This document shows, piece by piece, positions 17,616-27,035 of a stretch of 64,000 nucleotides of DNA. Position numbers and translations under genes: made by a program. The stretch is taken from positions 10,801,203-10,865,202 of the forward strand of contig NZ_JAGINW010000001.1 of assembly GCF_017876405.1 (NCBI RefSeq), given 5' to 3'. A model generated the notes under the pieces. It was not told the DNA's origin. It ran no database searches and worked only from the letters and a program-made list of their open reading frames with translations. Each line of letters opens with the position of its first letter. Position 1 is the stretch's first letter. The DNA is from Kibdelosporangium banguiense. GTDB lineage: Bacteria > Actinomycetota > Actinomycetes > Mycobacteriales > Pseudonocardiaceae.

Positions 17616-17855
17616 GGAAACCCGGGGGCGCTGACGGCGCCTCCACCCGGCAACATCAACATCTGGGCGGATTTCCTCGGAACGGTCGATCGGACTACGC
17701 AATGACCAAACTGAGGGCCGGTGAACCGGGTCGCCCACTTTGTTGACCGCGCACGGCCTCAGCGATCCGGCTCGTGCGCCGACGGCAGCTGGATTCGGAT
17801 ATCGGGCGGTGCAACGAACGCCGAGGCCTGCGCCTGGCTTCCAGCGCTACGACGT

Positions 17856-17893
17856 GCCTGTGCCCCCGCTCGCGTTGAGCTGGGGGCACAGGC
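17856..17893. terminator. Strong hairpin between protease and SDR genes
   Basis: Perfect 12-base arms GCCTGTGCCCCC and GGGGGCACAGGC around a 14-base loop. It starts 22 bases after the SDR stop (17915, minus strand), where a transcription terminator is expected; it may act in both directions. There is no U-tract, as is common in actinobacteria. Confidence 0.7.
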
Positions 17894-17914
17894 GTTGTAG
17901 CAGTGGCCGGGAAG

Positions 17915-18694
17915 TTACGCAGCGGTCTCGTCGGTGGTGTCGAGGTGTTGCGTCATCATGGTTTGACCGGACGTCCAGCCACCGTCCACTGTGATCTCCG
18001 CACCGGTTGTGTACGAGGCAGCGTCGGAGATCAGGAAGGACACCGCTTCGCCGATCTCCTCTGGCACGCCGATCCGTCCCAGCGGGGCCAGGGGGAAGTT
18101 GCCCTCGCCAAGCTGAGCGTCACGCTCGATGGTCATCGGGGTGTAGATCACGCCGGGGTTCACGGCGTTGACTCGGATCCGGTGTTGGCCCAGCTCCGTC
18201 GCCGCGATTTTGGTCAGGCCGCGCACGCCCCACTTGGACGCTCCGTAGCCGGAAACGCCGGGAAGCCCGATCAGTCCGGTAATGGAGGCGATGTTGACGA
18301 TCGAGCCGCCGCCTGCCGCCTTCATCGGTTCGATGACCGCCCTCAGCCCCAGAAAGACTCCCGTGAGGTTGATCTTCAGCACGCGTTCGAACTGCTCCAG
18401 CGTTTCGCTCTCGATCGGCGAGCCGGTGGCGACCCCGGCGTTGTTGACCAGACCGTCCACTCGGCCGTAGCGCTCGACCGTCGCCGCCACTACGCTCTGC
18501 CAGTCGTCCTCACTGGTTACGTCGTGCTGAAGGAACACGCCTTCGATCTCTATGGCGGTCTTCTCGCCTTCCTCGCTGAGCAGGTCGGTGACCACCACTT
18601 GGGCCCCGTCCCGGGCCATGCGGGCGGCCGCCGCAGCGCCGATCCCGCGGGCGCCACCTGTCACGATCACTACCTTGTCCTGCAGACCAGACAT
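17915..18694 (-). CDS. Short-chain dehydrogenase/reductase (SDR), module copy 1
   Basis: Classical SDR of 259 residues, an NAD(P)-dependent alcohol/ketone oxidoreductase. Seen: nucleotide-binding TGGARGIG (12-19), NNAG (84-87), catalytic Ser 137, Tyr 150 and Lys 154 (SGYGASKWG), and the C-terminal GAEITVDGGW. Start ATG 18694 is preceded by AGGAGG. It lies 45 bases downstream of the NmrA-like gene on the same strand, so probably one transcript. It is the intact paralogue of the frameshifted SDR at 42066-42808; near-identical blocks such as AASYTTGAEITVDGGW show a fairly recent duplication or co-acquisition. Confidence 0.93.
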   Translation of the reverse strand: MSGLQDKVVIVTGGARGIGAAAAARMARDGAQVVVTDLLSEEGEKTAIEIEGVFLQHDVTSEDDWQSVVAATVERYGRVDGLVNNAGVATGSPIESETLEQFERVLKINLTGVFLGLRAVIEPMKAAGGGSIVNIASITGLIGLPGVSGYGASKWGVRGLTKIAATELGQHRIRVNAVNPGVIYTPMTIERDAQLGEGNFPLAPLGRIGVPEEIGEAVSFLISDAASYTTGAEITVDGGWTSGQTMMTQHLDTTDETAA

Positions 18695-18739
18695 GATGGT
18701 CCTCCTGTTGTTCGTAGAGTCGTTGAGTCGAGCCAGCGG

Positions 18740-19567
18740 TCAGACGTTCCAGACGCCCGTGGCTGCGGTTTCGCGGGCGTAGTCGGAGAAGTCCTTGGGT
18801 TTGCGGCCCAAGGCTTGTTCAACACCGTGCACCAGGTAGGAGGTCTTGCCGCCCAGGCTTTCGGCGAACCCGTCCGCGACTTCCTCCGGCAAGCCATTCG
18901 CCACCATGACGGCGCGGAACTGCTCCAACGTGAGCGGGGTGAAGGTGATCTCACGCCCAGCAGCCTTGGACAACTCCGCGGCTACCTCGGCGAACGTCAT
19001 CAGGCGCGGGCCCGAAAGTTCGTAGATCTTGCCGATGTGGCGATCGTCGGTGAGCGCGGCGACCACCACGTCGGCGATGTCGTCGGCGTCGACGAACGCC
19101 TCCCCCGCACCGGCGACCGGCAGGGCGATCTCGCCGGCCACGATGGCTTCCAGGAAGAAACTCTCACTGAAGTTCTGGTTGAACCAGCCGGGCCGAATCA
19201 CAGTCCAGTCGGCGCCGGAGTTCTTCAGGCCGTCCTCGACAGCGTGCAGGGTCGCATCGCCACGGCCGGACAGCAGCACCAGACGCCGGGCACCGCAGGC
19301 CACCGCTGTCCGGGAGAAGGCGTCGATCTGCTCGGCGGCAGCCGGTTGGGTGAGATCGGGGTGCACGACGTAGACCCGGTCGACCCCATGGAGCGCCGCT
19401 TTCCAGGTATCGGGGTCTTCCCAGACGAATGGCGGTTGGCCGCTGCGTGATCCGATCCGAACCGGGTGACCTTGAGCGGCGAGCCGTTCGACGACGCGGC
19501 GGCCGGTCGTCCCGGTGCCGCCGATGACCAGGGCAATGGGGCGTGGGCGGGTAGGTGGACTAGACAC
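18740..19567 (-). CDS. NmrA-like NAD(P)-binding protein, module copy 1
   Basis: 275-residue atypical SDR of the NmrA type (NAD(P)H-binding; members are redox-sensing regulators, quinone reductases or isomerases). Seen: dinucleotide motif GGTGTTGRRV (residues 16-25), VYVVHPDL, RRLVLLSGRGD, WTVIRPGWFNQNFSE, FVDADDIADV. The classical YxxxK pair is absent, as usual in this group. GTG 19567 is preceded by AAGGAGAG. Divergent from a broken TetR gene across three small palindromes. Paralogues at 35305 and 41050 share the WxxIRPxWFxQNF block. Confidence 0.85.
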   Translation of the reverse strand: MSSPPTRPRPIALVIGGTGTTGRRVVERLAAQGHPVRIGSRSGQPPFVWEDPDTWKAALHGVDRVYVVHPDLTQPAAAEQIDAFSRTAVACGARRLVLLSGRGDATLHAVEDGLKNSGADWTVIRPGWFNQNFSESFFLEAIVAGEIALPVAGAGEAFVDADDIADVVVAALTDDRHIGKIYELSGPRLMTFAEVAAELSKAAGREITFTPLTLEQFRAVMVANGLPEEVADGFAESLGGKTSYLVHGVEQALGRKPKDFSDYARETAATGVWNV

Positions 19568-19601
19568 AACTCTCCTTCTGTCGCGTAAACCAAAATCTGT
19601 T

Positions 19602-19642
19602 CTGTACGCCGTACAGTTACTGTACAGCAGACAGGCTGTCTG
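19602..19642. promoter_or_regulatory. Triple palindromic operator of module 1
   Basis: CTGTACGCCGTACAG (19602-19616, perfect 7-base arms round C), CTGTACAG (19620-19627) and CAGACAGGCTGTCTG (19628-19642, perfect 7-base arms round G) lie in a row between the divergent NmrA-like gene and the broken TetR. The first contains ACGCCGTACAG, a motif that recurs as ACGCCGTATAG at 36441, 39025 and 40974. Confidence 0.7.
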
Positions 19643-19677
19643 CGTGTTTCAGCGAGGCGACGCGGTAGATTGGCCGC

Positions 19678-20398
19678 ATGACCAGCAGCAAGCCGACGCG
19701 GCGCGATCGACTGCGGATCGAGACCACAGCCGAGATCAAGAGTTGGCGCTGCAACTGATGGCAGAAGCTGGCCCTGGCGCTATCACGTTGCGCGCCATCG
19801 CCCGTCAAATGGGAATGTTCCCCAACGCCATTTACGGTTACTTCTCCACTCGCGACGACCTGGTCACGGCACTGATCCGGACGTGTACACCTCGCTCGCC
19901 GATGCCGCACAGGGTTCGACCAACGACCCGGATCCGGGTGCCCAGGTTCAATCATGGGCCCACGCCGTCCGGAACTGGGCGCTGGCCAATCCGGAAGGAT
20001 TCCGCCTCATTTTCGGCGAGGCCGTCCCTGGATATATCGCCCCCACGGGCGGCGCGGCCCTGGAAGCCGAATTGCGGTTCTGCACAGGACTGACCGCCCT
20101 CGCCGCCGCAGCCTGGCCGAGCGCCGCATACCTCTACGCCGACAGCGAAATCCAGTGGTCAGACTTCGAATCCGACCTACTCGACTTGGTCCGCCCGGCG
20201 TTCCCAGACCTCCCGCCCGCGGGCGTGGCACTCTCGGTGTACATCTGGGGCCAGGTACACGGCCTGGTGTCGCTGGAGATCTACGGACACCTCCGTACCC
20301 CAAAACCGAGCCGCGACAAGCTCTTCCGCGAGCAAATGACCCGACTCGTCCGATCATTGGGGCTCGTACCCAAGGCTGGTGCGTTCCCAGACCTGTGA
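19678..20398 (+). pseudogene. TetR-family regulator of module 1, two frameshifts
   Basis: ATG 19678 opens TSSKPTRRDRLRIETTAEIK; loss of one base near 19739 moves to ALQLMAEAGPGAITLRAIAR, QMGMFPNAIYGYFSTRDDLV; a second one-base loss near 19880 moves to VYTSLADAAQ and onward to the end at 20398. Pieced together it is a full-length relative of the intact TetR at 40209-40925 (same AEIK.ALQLMA.GGPGAITLRA and YLYADS..QWSDF blocks). As the sequence stands the helix-turn-helix and the ligand domain cannot be translated together, so module 1 appears to have lost its own repressor. Confidence 0.85.
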
Positions 20399-20436
20399 GA
20401 CTCCATCAAGCGATGCGAAAGAACAGCAGCGGCCGG

Positions 20437-22017
20437 TTACACCGCTGCCCGGGCTTTCTCGGCGGTGTCGCCACCAGGTTCCGCCGTCTCGATCGTGGCA
20501 CGCAAGGGTGTTTCCTTGATGAACACGACAAGGATGAAGCCGGCGAGGACCATGGGAATGAGGGTGGCGAACACCGGTGTGAGGGCGTCGTTGTACGCGC
20601 CGACGATGGTGTCGCGGATCGCATCGGGCAAGCCTCGAACCGCGGCGGGGGTGAGTGAGTTGAGGTCCCCCGTGTTCCCGGTCCCCGTGGGCATGCGCTG
20701 CGCGAGGAGATCGGTGAGCCGGGAGGAGAAGAGGGCTCCCACGATGGCGCCGCCCAGAGAGCCGCCGATCTCACGGAAGAAGTTGTTCGACGCCGTCGCC
20801 GTGCCGACCTGCGAGTCCGGGAACGAGTTCTGCACAACCAGGACGAGGATCTGGATCCCCAGCCCGACGCCGAGTCCGAGGACGAAGAGGTAACTGAGCA
20901 GGAGCCACTGCGGGGTGTCGACGGTCAAAGTGGACAACAGCCAGAGCCCGACGCCGAGGCCGACCATGCTGGCCATGGGCATCCACTTGTACCGCCCGGT
21001 CTTCGCGGCGAGCTGGCCGGTGGTGACCGCACCGACCATGAGCCCGCCGATCATCGGCAACAGCATAAGCCCGGAGGCGGTGGCGTTCACACCGGTGACC
21101 ATCTGCAGGTACGTCGGCAGGTAGGCGATCGCACCGAACATGGCGATACCGATGAACAGGCCGGCGACAGTGGCGATGACGAAGTTGCGGCTCCTGAACA
21201 ACGCCAGCGGGATGATCGGTTCGGCCGCCTTGTACTCGGCGACGACGAACAGGGCGCTGAACACGCCGGCGCTGACGATCAGCCAGGTGATGGTCGGCGA
21301 GTCCCACTTGTATTCGGTGCCGCCCCAGGAGGCGATGAGGATGATCGAAGTCACGGCGATCGCCATCGTGACGACACCCCAGAGGTCGAAGCGGACCTTG
21401 CCGTCGTGGCGGGGCAGCTTGAGAAAGACCGCCGCCAGGGCGATCGCGGCGATGCCGAGAGGGATGTTGATCCAGAACGCCCATCGCCAGTGAGCGCTTT
21501 CGGTGAACCACCCGCCCAGCAGCGGACCGACCACGGCGGAAAGCCCGAACACCGCGCCCATGAGTCCCATGTACCGGGGCCGTTCACGCACCGGGACGAC
21601 ATCGGCGATGATCGCCTGGGCGAGGATCATGAGCCCGCCGCCGCCGATACCCTGTACGGCGCGAGCGATGACCAGCCAGGTCATGTCCTGCGCGAGTCCA
21701 CCGATCACCGAGCCGACCAGGAAGATCGTCAGGGCACCGACGAACAGGCTCTTGCGGCCCATGAGGTCACCGAGCTTGCCGTAGATCGGCATTGTGATGG
21801 TCGAGGCGACGAGGTATGCGGTAGTGACCCACAGCATGCGGTTCACTCCGCCGAGTTCGCCGACGATCGTAGGCAGCGCTGTGGAGAAGATCGTCTGGTC
21901 GAGGGAGCCAAGCAGCATTGCCACAAGAAGCCCGGCGAAGACGGGAAGAACGTGGCGAGTGCGTGCGGTCTCCGCGGCGACGATGGCGTCAGGTGCGGGG
22001 CGGGTTGATCGAGTCAC
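20437..22017 (-). CDS. MFS multidrug exporter, DHA2 (14-TM) type
   Basis: 526 residues, about 14 hydrophobic segments, of the EmrB/QacA type that exports drugs by proton antiport. Seen: LDQTIFSTALPTIVGELGG (motif D region), GKLGDLMGRKSLF (motif A loop), GGGLMILAQAIIADVVPVRE and GPLLGGWFTES (motif C). GTG 22017 with GGAAGA upstream. It follows the response-regulator gene by 82 bases on the same strand, so a kinase-regulator-pump operon is likely: the two-component system senses a compound and induces the pump. Substrate unknown. Confidence 0.9.
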   Translation of the reverse strand: MTRSTRPAPDAIVAAETARTRHVLPVFAGLLVAMLLGSLDQTIFSTALPTIVGELGGVNRMLWVTTAYLVASTITMPIYGKLGDLMGRKSLFVGALTIFLVGSVIGGLAQDMTWLVIARAVQGIGGGGLMILAQAIIADVVPVRERPRYMGLMGAVFGLSAVVGPLLGGWFTESAHWRWAFWINIPLGIAAIALAAVFLKLPRHDGKVRFDLWGVVTMAIAVTSIILIASWGGTEYKWDSPTITWLIVSAGVFSALFVVAEYKAAEPIIPLALFRSRNFVIATVAGLFIGIAMFGAIAYLPTYLQMVTGVNATASGLMLLPMIGGLMVGAVTTGQLAAKTGRYKWMPMASMVGLGVGLWLLSTLTVDTPQWLLLSYLFVLGLGVGLGIQILVLVVQNSFPDSQVGTATASNNFFREIGGSLGGAIVGALFSSRLTDLLAQRMPTGTGNTGDLNSLTPAAVRGLPDAIRDTIVGAYNDALTPVFATLIPMVLAGFILVVFIKETPLRATIETAEPGGDTAEKARAAV

Positions 22018-22099
22018 TCTTCCATCGTCGGCCGTGTGTGCCGCGAGGCGCGTCGCCTTGGCGCGTCATCTTGTGTACTGCGGTCGCGGTACACAAGCG

Positions 22100-22765
22100 T
22101 CATCGCCCTGGCGTGAGGAGCCCTGTCTCATAGGCGATGATCACCAGCTGGGCGCGGTCGTGTGCGTGGAGTTTGGCCATCACCCGGTTCACGTGGGTTT
22201 TCGCGGTGTGGGGTGAGATGTACAGCTCAGCGGCGATCTCCTGATTCGACCGCCCTCGTGCCACGAGCAGCAGAACCTCGTGCTCACGCTCGGTGAGTTC
22301 GGTGAGCTCAGGCACGGTGGCGAGGGGATGACCGCCCGAGGTCTGGACGTAGCGGGTGATCAGGCTGCGCGTCGCGGTCGGCGACAACAGGGCGTCGCCG
22401 GCGTGGACCGCGCGGACAGCACGGACGATCTCGTCCGGCTCGGATCCCTTTCCGATGAAGCCGCTCGCGCCGGCTCGCAGTGCACCGACGAGGTTGTCGT
22501 CCTCTTCGAAGGTCGTCAGGATCAGCACTCGCGCATGCGCGAGCGCCGTGTCCGCGCAGATGCGCCTCGTGGCCTCGATACCGTCCATTTCGGGCATGCG
22601 GATGTCCATCACGATCACGTCCGGCCATACCGCGACGGCCTGTCTGACGGCGTCAGCACCGTTGACGGCCAGCCCCACGACGGTAATGTCCTCTTCGCCA
22701 GCGAGGATGTCGGTAACGGCTTGCCGGATGAGGGGCTGGTCGTCGGCGATGAGTACGCGGGTCAC
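22100..22765 (-). CDS. NarL/LuxR-type response regulator
   Basis: 221 residues. N-terminal receiver domain with acidic pair (ADD, 7-9), phospho-acceptor Asp 54 (IVMDIRMP), conserved Thr (LTTF) and Lys (FIGKG). C-terminal LuxR helix-turn-helix (ELTEREHEVLLLVARGRS, HTAKTHVNRVMAKL). GTG 22765 overlaps the kinase stop by four bases (GTGA) and has AAGGA upstream, which rules out the longer start at 22810. Partner of the kinase encoded immediately upstream. Confidence 0.93.
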   Translation of the reverse strand: MTRVLIADDQPLIRQAVTDILAGEEDITVVGLAVNGADAVRQAVAVWPDVIVMDIRMPEMDGIEATRRICADTALAHARVLILTTFEEDDNLVGALRAGASGFIGKGSEPDEIVRAVRAVHAGDALLSPTATRSLITRYVQTSGGHPLATVPELTELTEREHEVLLLVARGRSNQEIAAELYISPHTAKTHVNRVMAKLHAHDRAQLVIIAYETGLLTPGR

Positions 22766-24006
22766 GCTGATCCTTTCTCCGGCAACGGGATCGCCGCCGT
22801 CACCGTCCATCCACCCGGTGCCGGGCCTGCATGCACTACGCCGCGCACTGATGTGACGCGTTCACGAAGCCCGATCAATCCGACCCCGAAACCGGCCGGT
22901 ACCGTGGCCGTACTGTTCTGGACCGTCGCCATGTCCCGCACCGGGTTGGTGACGACGATCCGGACGGTCCTGTCTGAGATTTCCAGCAGCAGTTGCGCCC
23001 GGTTCTCGGCGCCATGCTTGTGAGCATTCGTGAGGGCCTCCTGGATCACCCGGTACGCAACCAGCCCGACGGCGCCCGTCACCGAGGAGAGGTCCCCATC
23101 GACATGTGTGCGCACGTCAAGCCCGGTCTCCTGGAACCGCGCAAGGAGCGGGCCGAGATGGTCCAGATCGCACTGCGGGGCCCCGTCGTCGCGAGGGTCG
23201 TCGGCACGGAGCATGCTGAGCAGACCACCGATCTCTCCCAGAGCCGTGCGCGACGCCTGCCGAATCGTGCCCAGCGCCGTCCGGGCCCGTTCAGGATTGG
23301 CATCCAGAGTCGAGGAGGCCACGCCTGCGTTAAGGCTGACCACGGCTATCTGATGCGCGACCACGTCGTGCAGGTCACGGGCGATCCGCAACCGCTCCTC
23401 GGTGACCCGGCGGCCGGCTTCCTCTTCCCGAGTCCGTTCGGCACGCTCCGCGCGTTCGGTGATCGCCTCGATGTAAGCCCTCCGCGTCCGCGCCCCGTCC
23501 CCAGCGGCCGCAGCGAACGCGACGGCAAGGGCGAACTGGAACACCAGCGGATCGAGCACACCCCCGCTCGCCGCGAGCATGCCCAACAACACGATCACGA
23601 CGACCACAGATCCGCCGATCACCATCGTCGCCCGCCGGGTGGACCGGTTCGCCGCCCCGAACACGGCGATGCACACGGTCAGAGTGACACTGGGTGACAG
23701 CGCGCTCGTGAGCGCCGCCACCGCGTAGAACCCGAGACTCACCGCGAGGACCGGAACCGGCCAGCGCCGCCGGAACGGCAGGACACCAGCGGACGCGATC
23801 ACCAACAGCATCATCGCCCACCCAGTCGGGTGCAACTCGTCACCCGGGTACGGCACGAACGTGGCGACCACGACAACCACCGCCGCGATGACGTCTCCCA
23901 CCCAGGACGCCAGGACAGAACGAGGCGCCAGAATCGCTTCCTCACATGCGACGCGTCTCGACGTACCTCTCGCCCTACCTCCTGCCGTCACACGTCCAGT
24001 GTGCAC
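22762..24006 (-). CDS. Two-component sensor histidine kinase (HisKA_3 type)
   Basis: 414 residues. Several hydrophobic segments between residues 34 and 180 form the membrane sensor part; no large extracellular domain, so the signal is probably in or at the membrane. Dimerisation/phosphorylation motif ERLRIARDLHDVVAHQ with His about 213. ATPase domain: N-box EALTNAHKHG and G-box GFGVGLIGLRERV. Start GTG/ATG near 24006 is uncertain; a later start would still keep the membrane part. First gene of the kinase-regulator-exporter operon. Confidence 0.9.
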   Translation of the reverse strand: MHTGRVTAGGRARGTSRRVACEEAILAPRSVLASWVGDVIAAVVVVVATFVPYPGDELHPTGWAMMLLVIASAGVLPFRRRWPVPVLAVSLGFYAVAALTSALSPSVTLTVCIAVFGAANRSTRRATMVIGGSVVVVIVLLGMLAASGGVLDPLVFQFALAVAFAAAAGDGARTRRAYIEAITERAERAERTREEEAGRRVTEERLRIARDLHDVVAHQIAVVSLNAGVASSTLDANPERARTALGTIRQASRTALGEIGGLLSMLRADDPRDDGAPQCDLDHLGPLLARFQETGLDVRTHVDGDLSSVTGAVGLVAYRVIQEALTNAHKHGAENRAQLLLEISDRTVRIVVTNPVRDMATVQNSTATVPAGFGVGLIGLRERVTSVRGVVHAGPAPGGWTVTAAIPLPEKGSA

Positions 24007-24255
24007 GGTGCAGACCTACGGGCGAGTCACCCCGCCGCGCCATCCGCATCTACTGCATTCGCGGTATCGAAGACTCCGCGCTCCGATAACGCACAAGGTC
24101 CCTGACGTCCCGTGGCCACATGCCGGAACACCATCGAGCTACATCTGAGCCCTGGCTGCTGAAACCACCAGCCCATCGAAACGCGCTCTTCTGCCGATGA
24201 GCACGTTGCAGATCGCATGTGAAATGATGTTGCTGGTTTTGCCTGGTAGTGAACG

Positions 24256-24432
24256 ATGATCGACATGACTGAATTTGACAAGTCGCCCGCGGGGCAGCGC
24301 TTCTACGAGGCCGTCTCGCGCTGGCTGGCGGAGCCGATGCTCGGTCCTGCCCGCATGATCGACACGACCTGCGCGGCGCAGATCGGGAGGCATATCTTGA
24401 TGTCGCGTCCTACTGCATCTATTGGAAGGTGA
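24256..24432 (+). CDS. Small hypothetical protein (58 aa)
   Basis: ATG 24256: MIDMTEFDKSPAGQRFYEA then VSRWLAEPMLGPARMID and a stop at 24432. Third-position composition looks coding. It precedes the DUF6236-type gene by 52 bases on the same strand. No family recognised; it may be a genuine small protein or the N-terminal stub of a truncated gene. Confidence 0.4.
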   Translation: MIDMTEFDKSPAGQRFYEAVSRWLAEPMLGPARMIDTTCAAQIGRHILMSRPTASIGR

Positions 24433-24484
24433 GCTTCGTCGAAGAATGCGGAGACGTTCATCGGTGGCAGCGAGGAGGACTGGC

Positions 24485-25618
24485 GTGGTCAGCGGCTTTG
24501 GCTTGTACTATCCACACGTTCATTTCCGGGATGCGGCCTGGTTGAAGAACGCGGCCTTGCATTGGGATCGTCTCGACCGTTTCTCCGCCGATGACGCGGA
24601 GTCGACACTACCGAGCTTGTCCCAAGCCGAGATCGAACTGGCAGCCGCAGGCTTCATCGGCCATATAACTCCCAAGACAAGGCAACTGGAGCGGGCAGGC
24701 CGGGAGTTCGAATCAGTTCTGGCCGACGTCAACCCAGGCGACCGTCGTCAAAGTCCTGACGAATACGACATGGCCAACGGTGTCGCGGCCTGGAAGATGT
24801 CCAATTCGTTGGTCGAACGCCTGATCGACAGCGGTTTAGGCCAACTAGAGCACGGCAGGTTGCGGATGAACCCCACACTCGCGCACGCCTATCTGTTGGT
24901 ACTCGGACGACAGCTCGCACGAGAACGAGGAAGCTGCCTGGTCGCCGACAACGAGTTCGAGCAGGCAGCCAGCACCATGGCCGCCAAGCGCCTCGTCGCC
25001 GGAATGCTGAACCAGCCAAACTTGCCAGTCTCCCCTGAAGAACAGAAGGTCTTGTTGCTCAATATTGCCATCACCACCGCGCTGCCACGAGGAATCGACG
25101 ACATACCACCGCGCGAGATCATCCGATTTCGTGAGAAATATGCTGACCGGCGCGTCGAGTTCAGAGAAGCGGTCACTGGGATGGTCAAGGAAGCGACCGA
25201 ACTCGAGGATATCGCGGACCGACAAATCCTGATCGATCACCTGCAGGCGCGTTACGACACGCGAATCCGGCCCAAGCTGGAGCAGCTTGAACGCGCGATG
25301 CGCCATCACGGCTGGTTGAATACCACGCTGGGCGCAGTGAATATCCAAGCGGCGACCCCGTCCGTCGCCACTGGCGCACTCGCGCTCCTCGCCTTCCAGC
25401 CGCCGCCGGCCGCCAGCGCAGGTATCGGACTGGGCGCGTTCGCACTCGGCGTCTGGCGTTCCGCACGCGACGGCCGCCGAAAGCGTGAAGAGATCCTCGA
25501 CGACACTCCCCTCTCGTACCTGCACTACCTGAGCACGGACGAGCAACTCACGCCCAGCAAGCTGTTGGGACGAGTTCGAACTGCGGCAATACCGTTTCGA
25601 TACACCTCTCGTCGATGA
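24485..25618 (+). CDS. DUF6236-family protein, function unknown
   Basis: 377 residues from GTG 24485, selected because AGGAGG lies six bases upstream and the conserved opening GFGLYYPHVHFRDAAWLK follows at once. The N-terminal third resembles the DUF6236 family (LYYPxxxFxDxxWLK then LHWDRLDRF). The middle is helical and charged; near residues 300-330 a hydrophobic stretch (VATGALALLAFQPPP, IGLGAFALGVW) could be membrane-associated. The end is basic. No catalytic motif is visible. It lies beside a tyrosine recombinase, so it may be mobile cargo. Function not known. Confidence 0.6.
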   Translation: MVSGFGLYYPHVHFRDAAWLKNAALHWDRLDRFSADDAESTLPSLSQAEIELAAAGFIGHITPKTRQLERAGREFESVLADVNPGDRRQSPDEYDMANGVAAWKMSNSLVERLIDSGLGQLEHGRLRMNPTLAHAYLLVLGRQLARERGSCLVADNEFEQAASTMAAKRLVAGMLNQPNLPVSPEEQKVLLLNIAITTALPRGIDDIPPREIIRFREKYADRRVEFREAVTGMVKEATELEDIADRQILIDHLQARYDTRIRPKLEQLERAMRHHGWLNTTLGAVNIQAATPSVATGALALLAFQPPPAASAGIGLGAFALGVWRSARDGRRKREEILDDTPLSYLHYLSTDEQLTPSKLLGRVRTAAIPFRYTSRR

Positions 25619-25792
25619 CAAGGCAAAGGCGCCATGCGCGGAGGCGCGCCCAGACCACGCCGGCTCTGCATCGCGTGAGTCTCTGCGCGACATACACACG
25701 CACCTACGCATCGGTCATTGACGACGGCCAGTTCATTATGCGCCCTCATGCCGCGACGTGCGGTGTGACCGAACCCGTCACCTCGATTGGTT

Positions 25793-25939
25793 TCAGGCTT
25801 GGTTCTCTTTGGCCAGGTCGTTGTTGATCCATCGCAAGGCGCTTACTGCGTTCGAGTACCGCAGGTGCCTCGGGTTTGGGTTCGACTTGGGCTCGCACTG
25901 CTCCCGCATCATCTCGTGCAGCCGGTCCGCGTCCGTCAT
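25793..25939 (-). CDS. Possible small protein (48 aa)
   Basis: MTDADRLHEMMREQCEPKSN then PNPRHLRYSNAVSALRWINN and DLAKENQA. Composition is protein-like and helical, but there is no convincing ribosome-binding site and no family match. It lies in the otherwise gene-free 25619-26038 stretch. Confidence 0.25.
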   Translation of the reverse strand: MTDADRLHEMMREQCEPKSNPNPRHLRYSNAVSALRWINNDLAKENQA

Positions 25940-25966
25940 GCCAGCAAGCCTGGTCGGTCGGTGGAG

Positions 25967-25986
25967 ACACGCACAACGCCGTCTCC
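25967..25986 (+). repeat. Direct repeat, left copy (att-like)
   Basis: ACACGCACAACGCCGTCTCC; it recurs with one change at 28791-28810 in the same orientation. The pair brackets the tyrosine recombinase gene (26039) and one membrane-protein gene. Possible attachment cores, unproven. Confidence 0.4.
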
Positions 25987-26038
25987 ACTCCGCCATCTGG
26001 ATTGGTGTTCGGCGCGTCCGTGCTCAGCCTGAGACGTC

Positions 26039-26926
26039 ATGGAGCCCTCAAACCTGAACGACACGGTGTTACGACTGGCGGCCCTGGCCTACCTCGGCCG
26101 CTACACCGGCGTCTCGCGGACGCATTCGGAGTCGGACCTGCGGATCTTCTTCGCCTGGTGCCAGGAGCGCGAGCTCGCACCGCTGGCAGCAGAGCGAGCG
26201 CAGATCGAGCTGTACGTGCGGTGGATGCAGGAAGTCCGGCGGTTCAAGCCTTCCACGGTGTCGCGCAGGATGTCAGTCGTCACCGGCTTCTACCGCACCT
26301 GCGTCATCGACACGGTGCTCGAACACTCGCCGGCCGAGTATGTGCGGCGCCCGGTGGTGCCTAGCGAATCGCCGACACTCGGCCTGTCGCATCTGCAGTT
26401 CGAGGCGCTGCTGACCGCCGCGCGGGAATCGGCCAACCGGTTCGACTTCGCATTGGTGGCGATGCTCGGCCTGCTGGGATTGCGGGTTTTCGAAGCCTGC
26501 GCCGCGGACATCAGCGACGTCGGCGAGGAACATGGACACCGCGTTCTGAGGGTGGCCGGCAAGGGCGGCAAGATCGTGCTGGTGCCGCCGGCGGTCGGTC
26601 GGGCGATCGACCGGGCCGTCAGCGAACGCGACCTCGGCCCGATCCTGCTCAACCTGCGAGGCGTGCGCATGGACAGACACTGCGCAACCCGACGGCTACA
26701 CAGACTGTCCGAGGTATCGGTGGTACGGCTGCCGCGAATGCATCCACACATGCTGCGCCACACCTTCGTGACCACGATGCTCGACGCGAGCGTCGACCTT
26801 CGTGACGTTCAGATCGCGGCTCGGCATGCCGACCCACGCACGACCATGCGCTACGACAGAGCCCGCAAGAACCTTGACCGACACCCGAACTACATCCTGG
26901 CGGCATACATGGCATCCGCAACCTGA
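26039..26926 (+). CDS. Tyrosine-type site-specific recombinase
   Basis: 295 residues, apparently intact. N-terminal core-binding helical domain (about 1-100), catalytic domain after about 115 with all active residues: Arg 149 (LLGLRVFEA), Lys in GKGGK (175-178), His-x-x-Arg (HPHMLRHTF, 237-240), His 263 (ARHADP) and Tyr 272 (TTMRYDRA). Integrates or excises DNA, or resolves multimers, through a covalent 3'-phosphotyrosine. No tRNA gene is adjacent; a 20-bp direct repeat brackets it. Start ATG 26039 has no strong ribosome-binding site. Confidence 0.88.
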   Translation: MEPSNLNDTVLRLAALAYLGRYTGVSRTHSESDLRIFFAWCQERELAPLAAERAQIELYVRWMQEVRRFKPSTVSRRMSVVTGFYRTCVIDTVLEHSPAEYVRRPVVPSESPTLGLSHLQFEALLTAARESANRFDFALVAMLGLLGLRVFEACAADISDVGEEHGHRVLRVAGKGGKIVLVPPAVGRAIDRAVSERDLGPILLNLRGVRMDRHCATRRLHRLSEVSVVRLPRMHPHMLRHTFVTTMLDASVDLRDVQIAARHADPRTTMRYDRARKNLDRHPNYILAAYMASAT

Positions 26927-27035
26927 CACCTGATGCACTGTCCTGCCGACGAGCGTATGTCGACAGTCTGGCAAGCGGCACTACACCGCGAACTGATATG
27001 AGCTGGTGGTCCCGCAGCAACCTGATTGCGGCGTC

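Noticed and set aside
17903..19450. 515-residue plus-strand frame over SDR and NmrA genes
   Set aside because: Antisense shadow of two well-supported enzymes; no recognisable motif.
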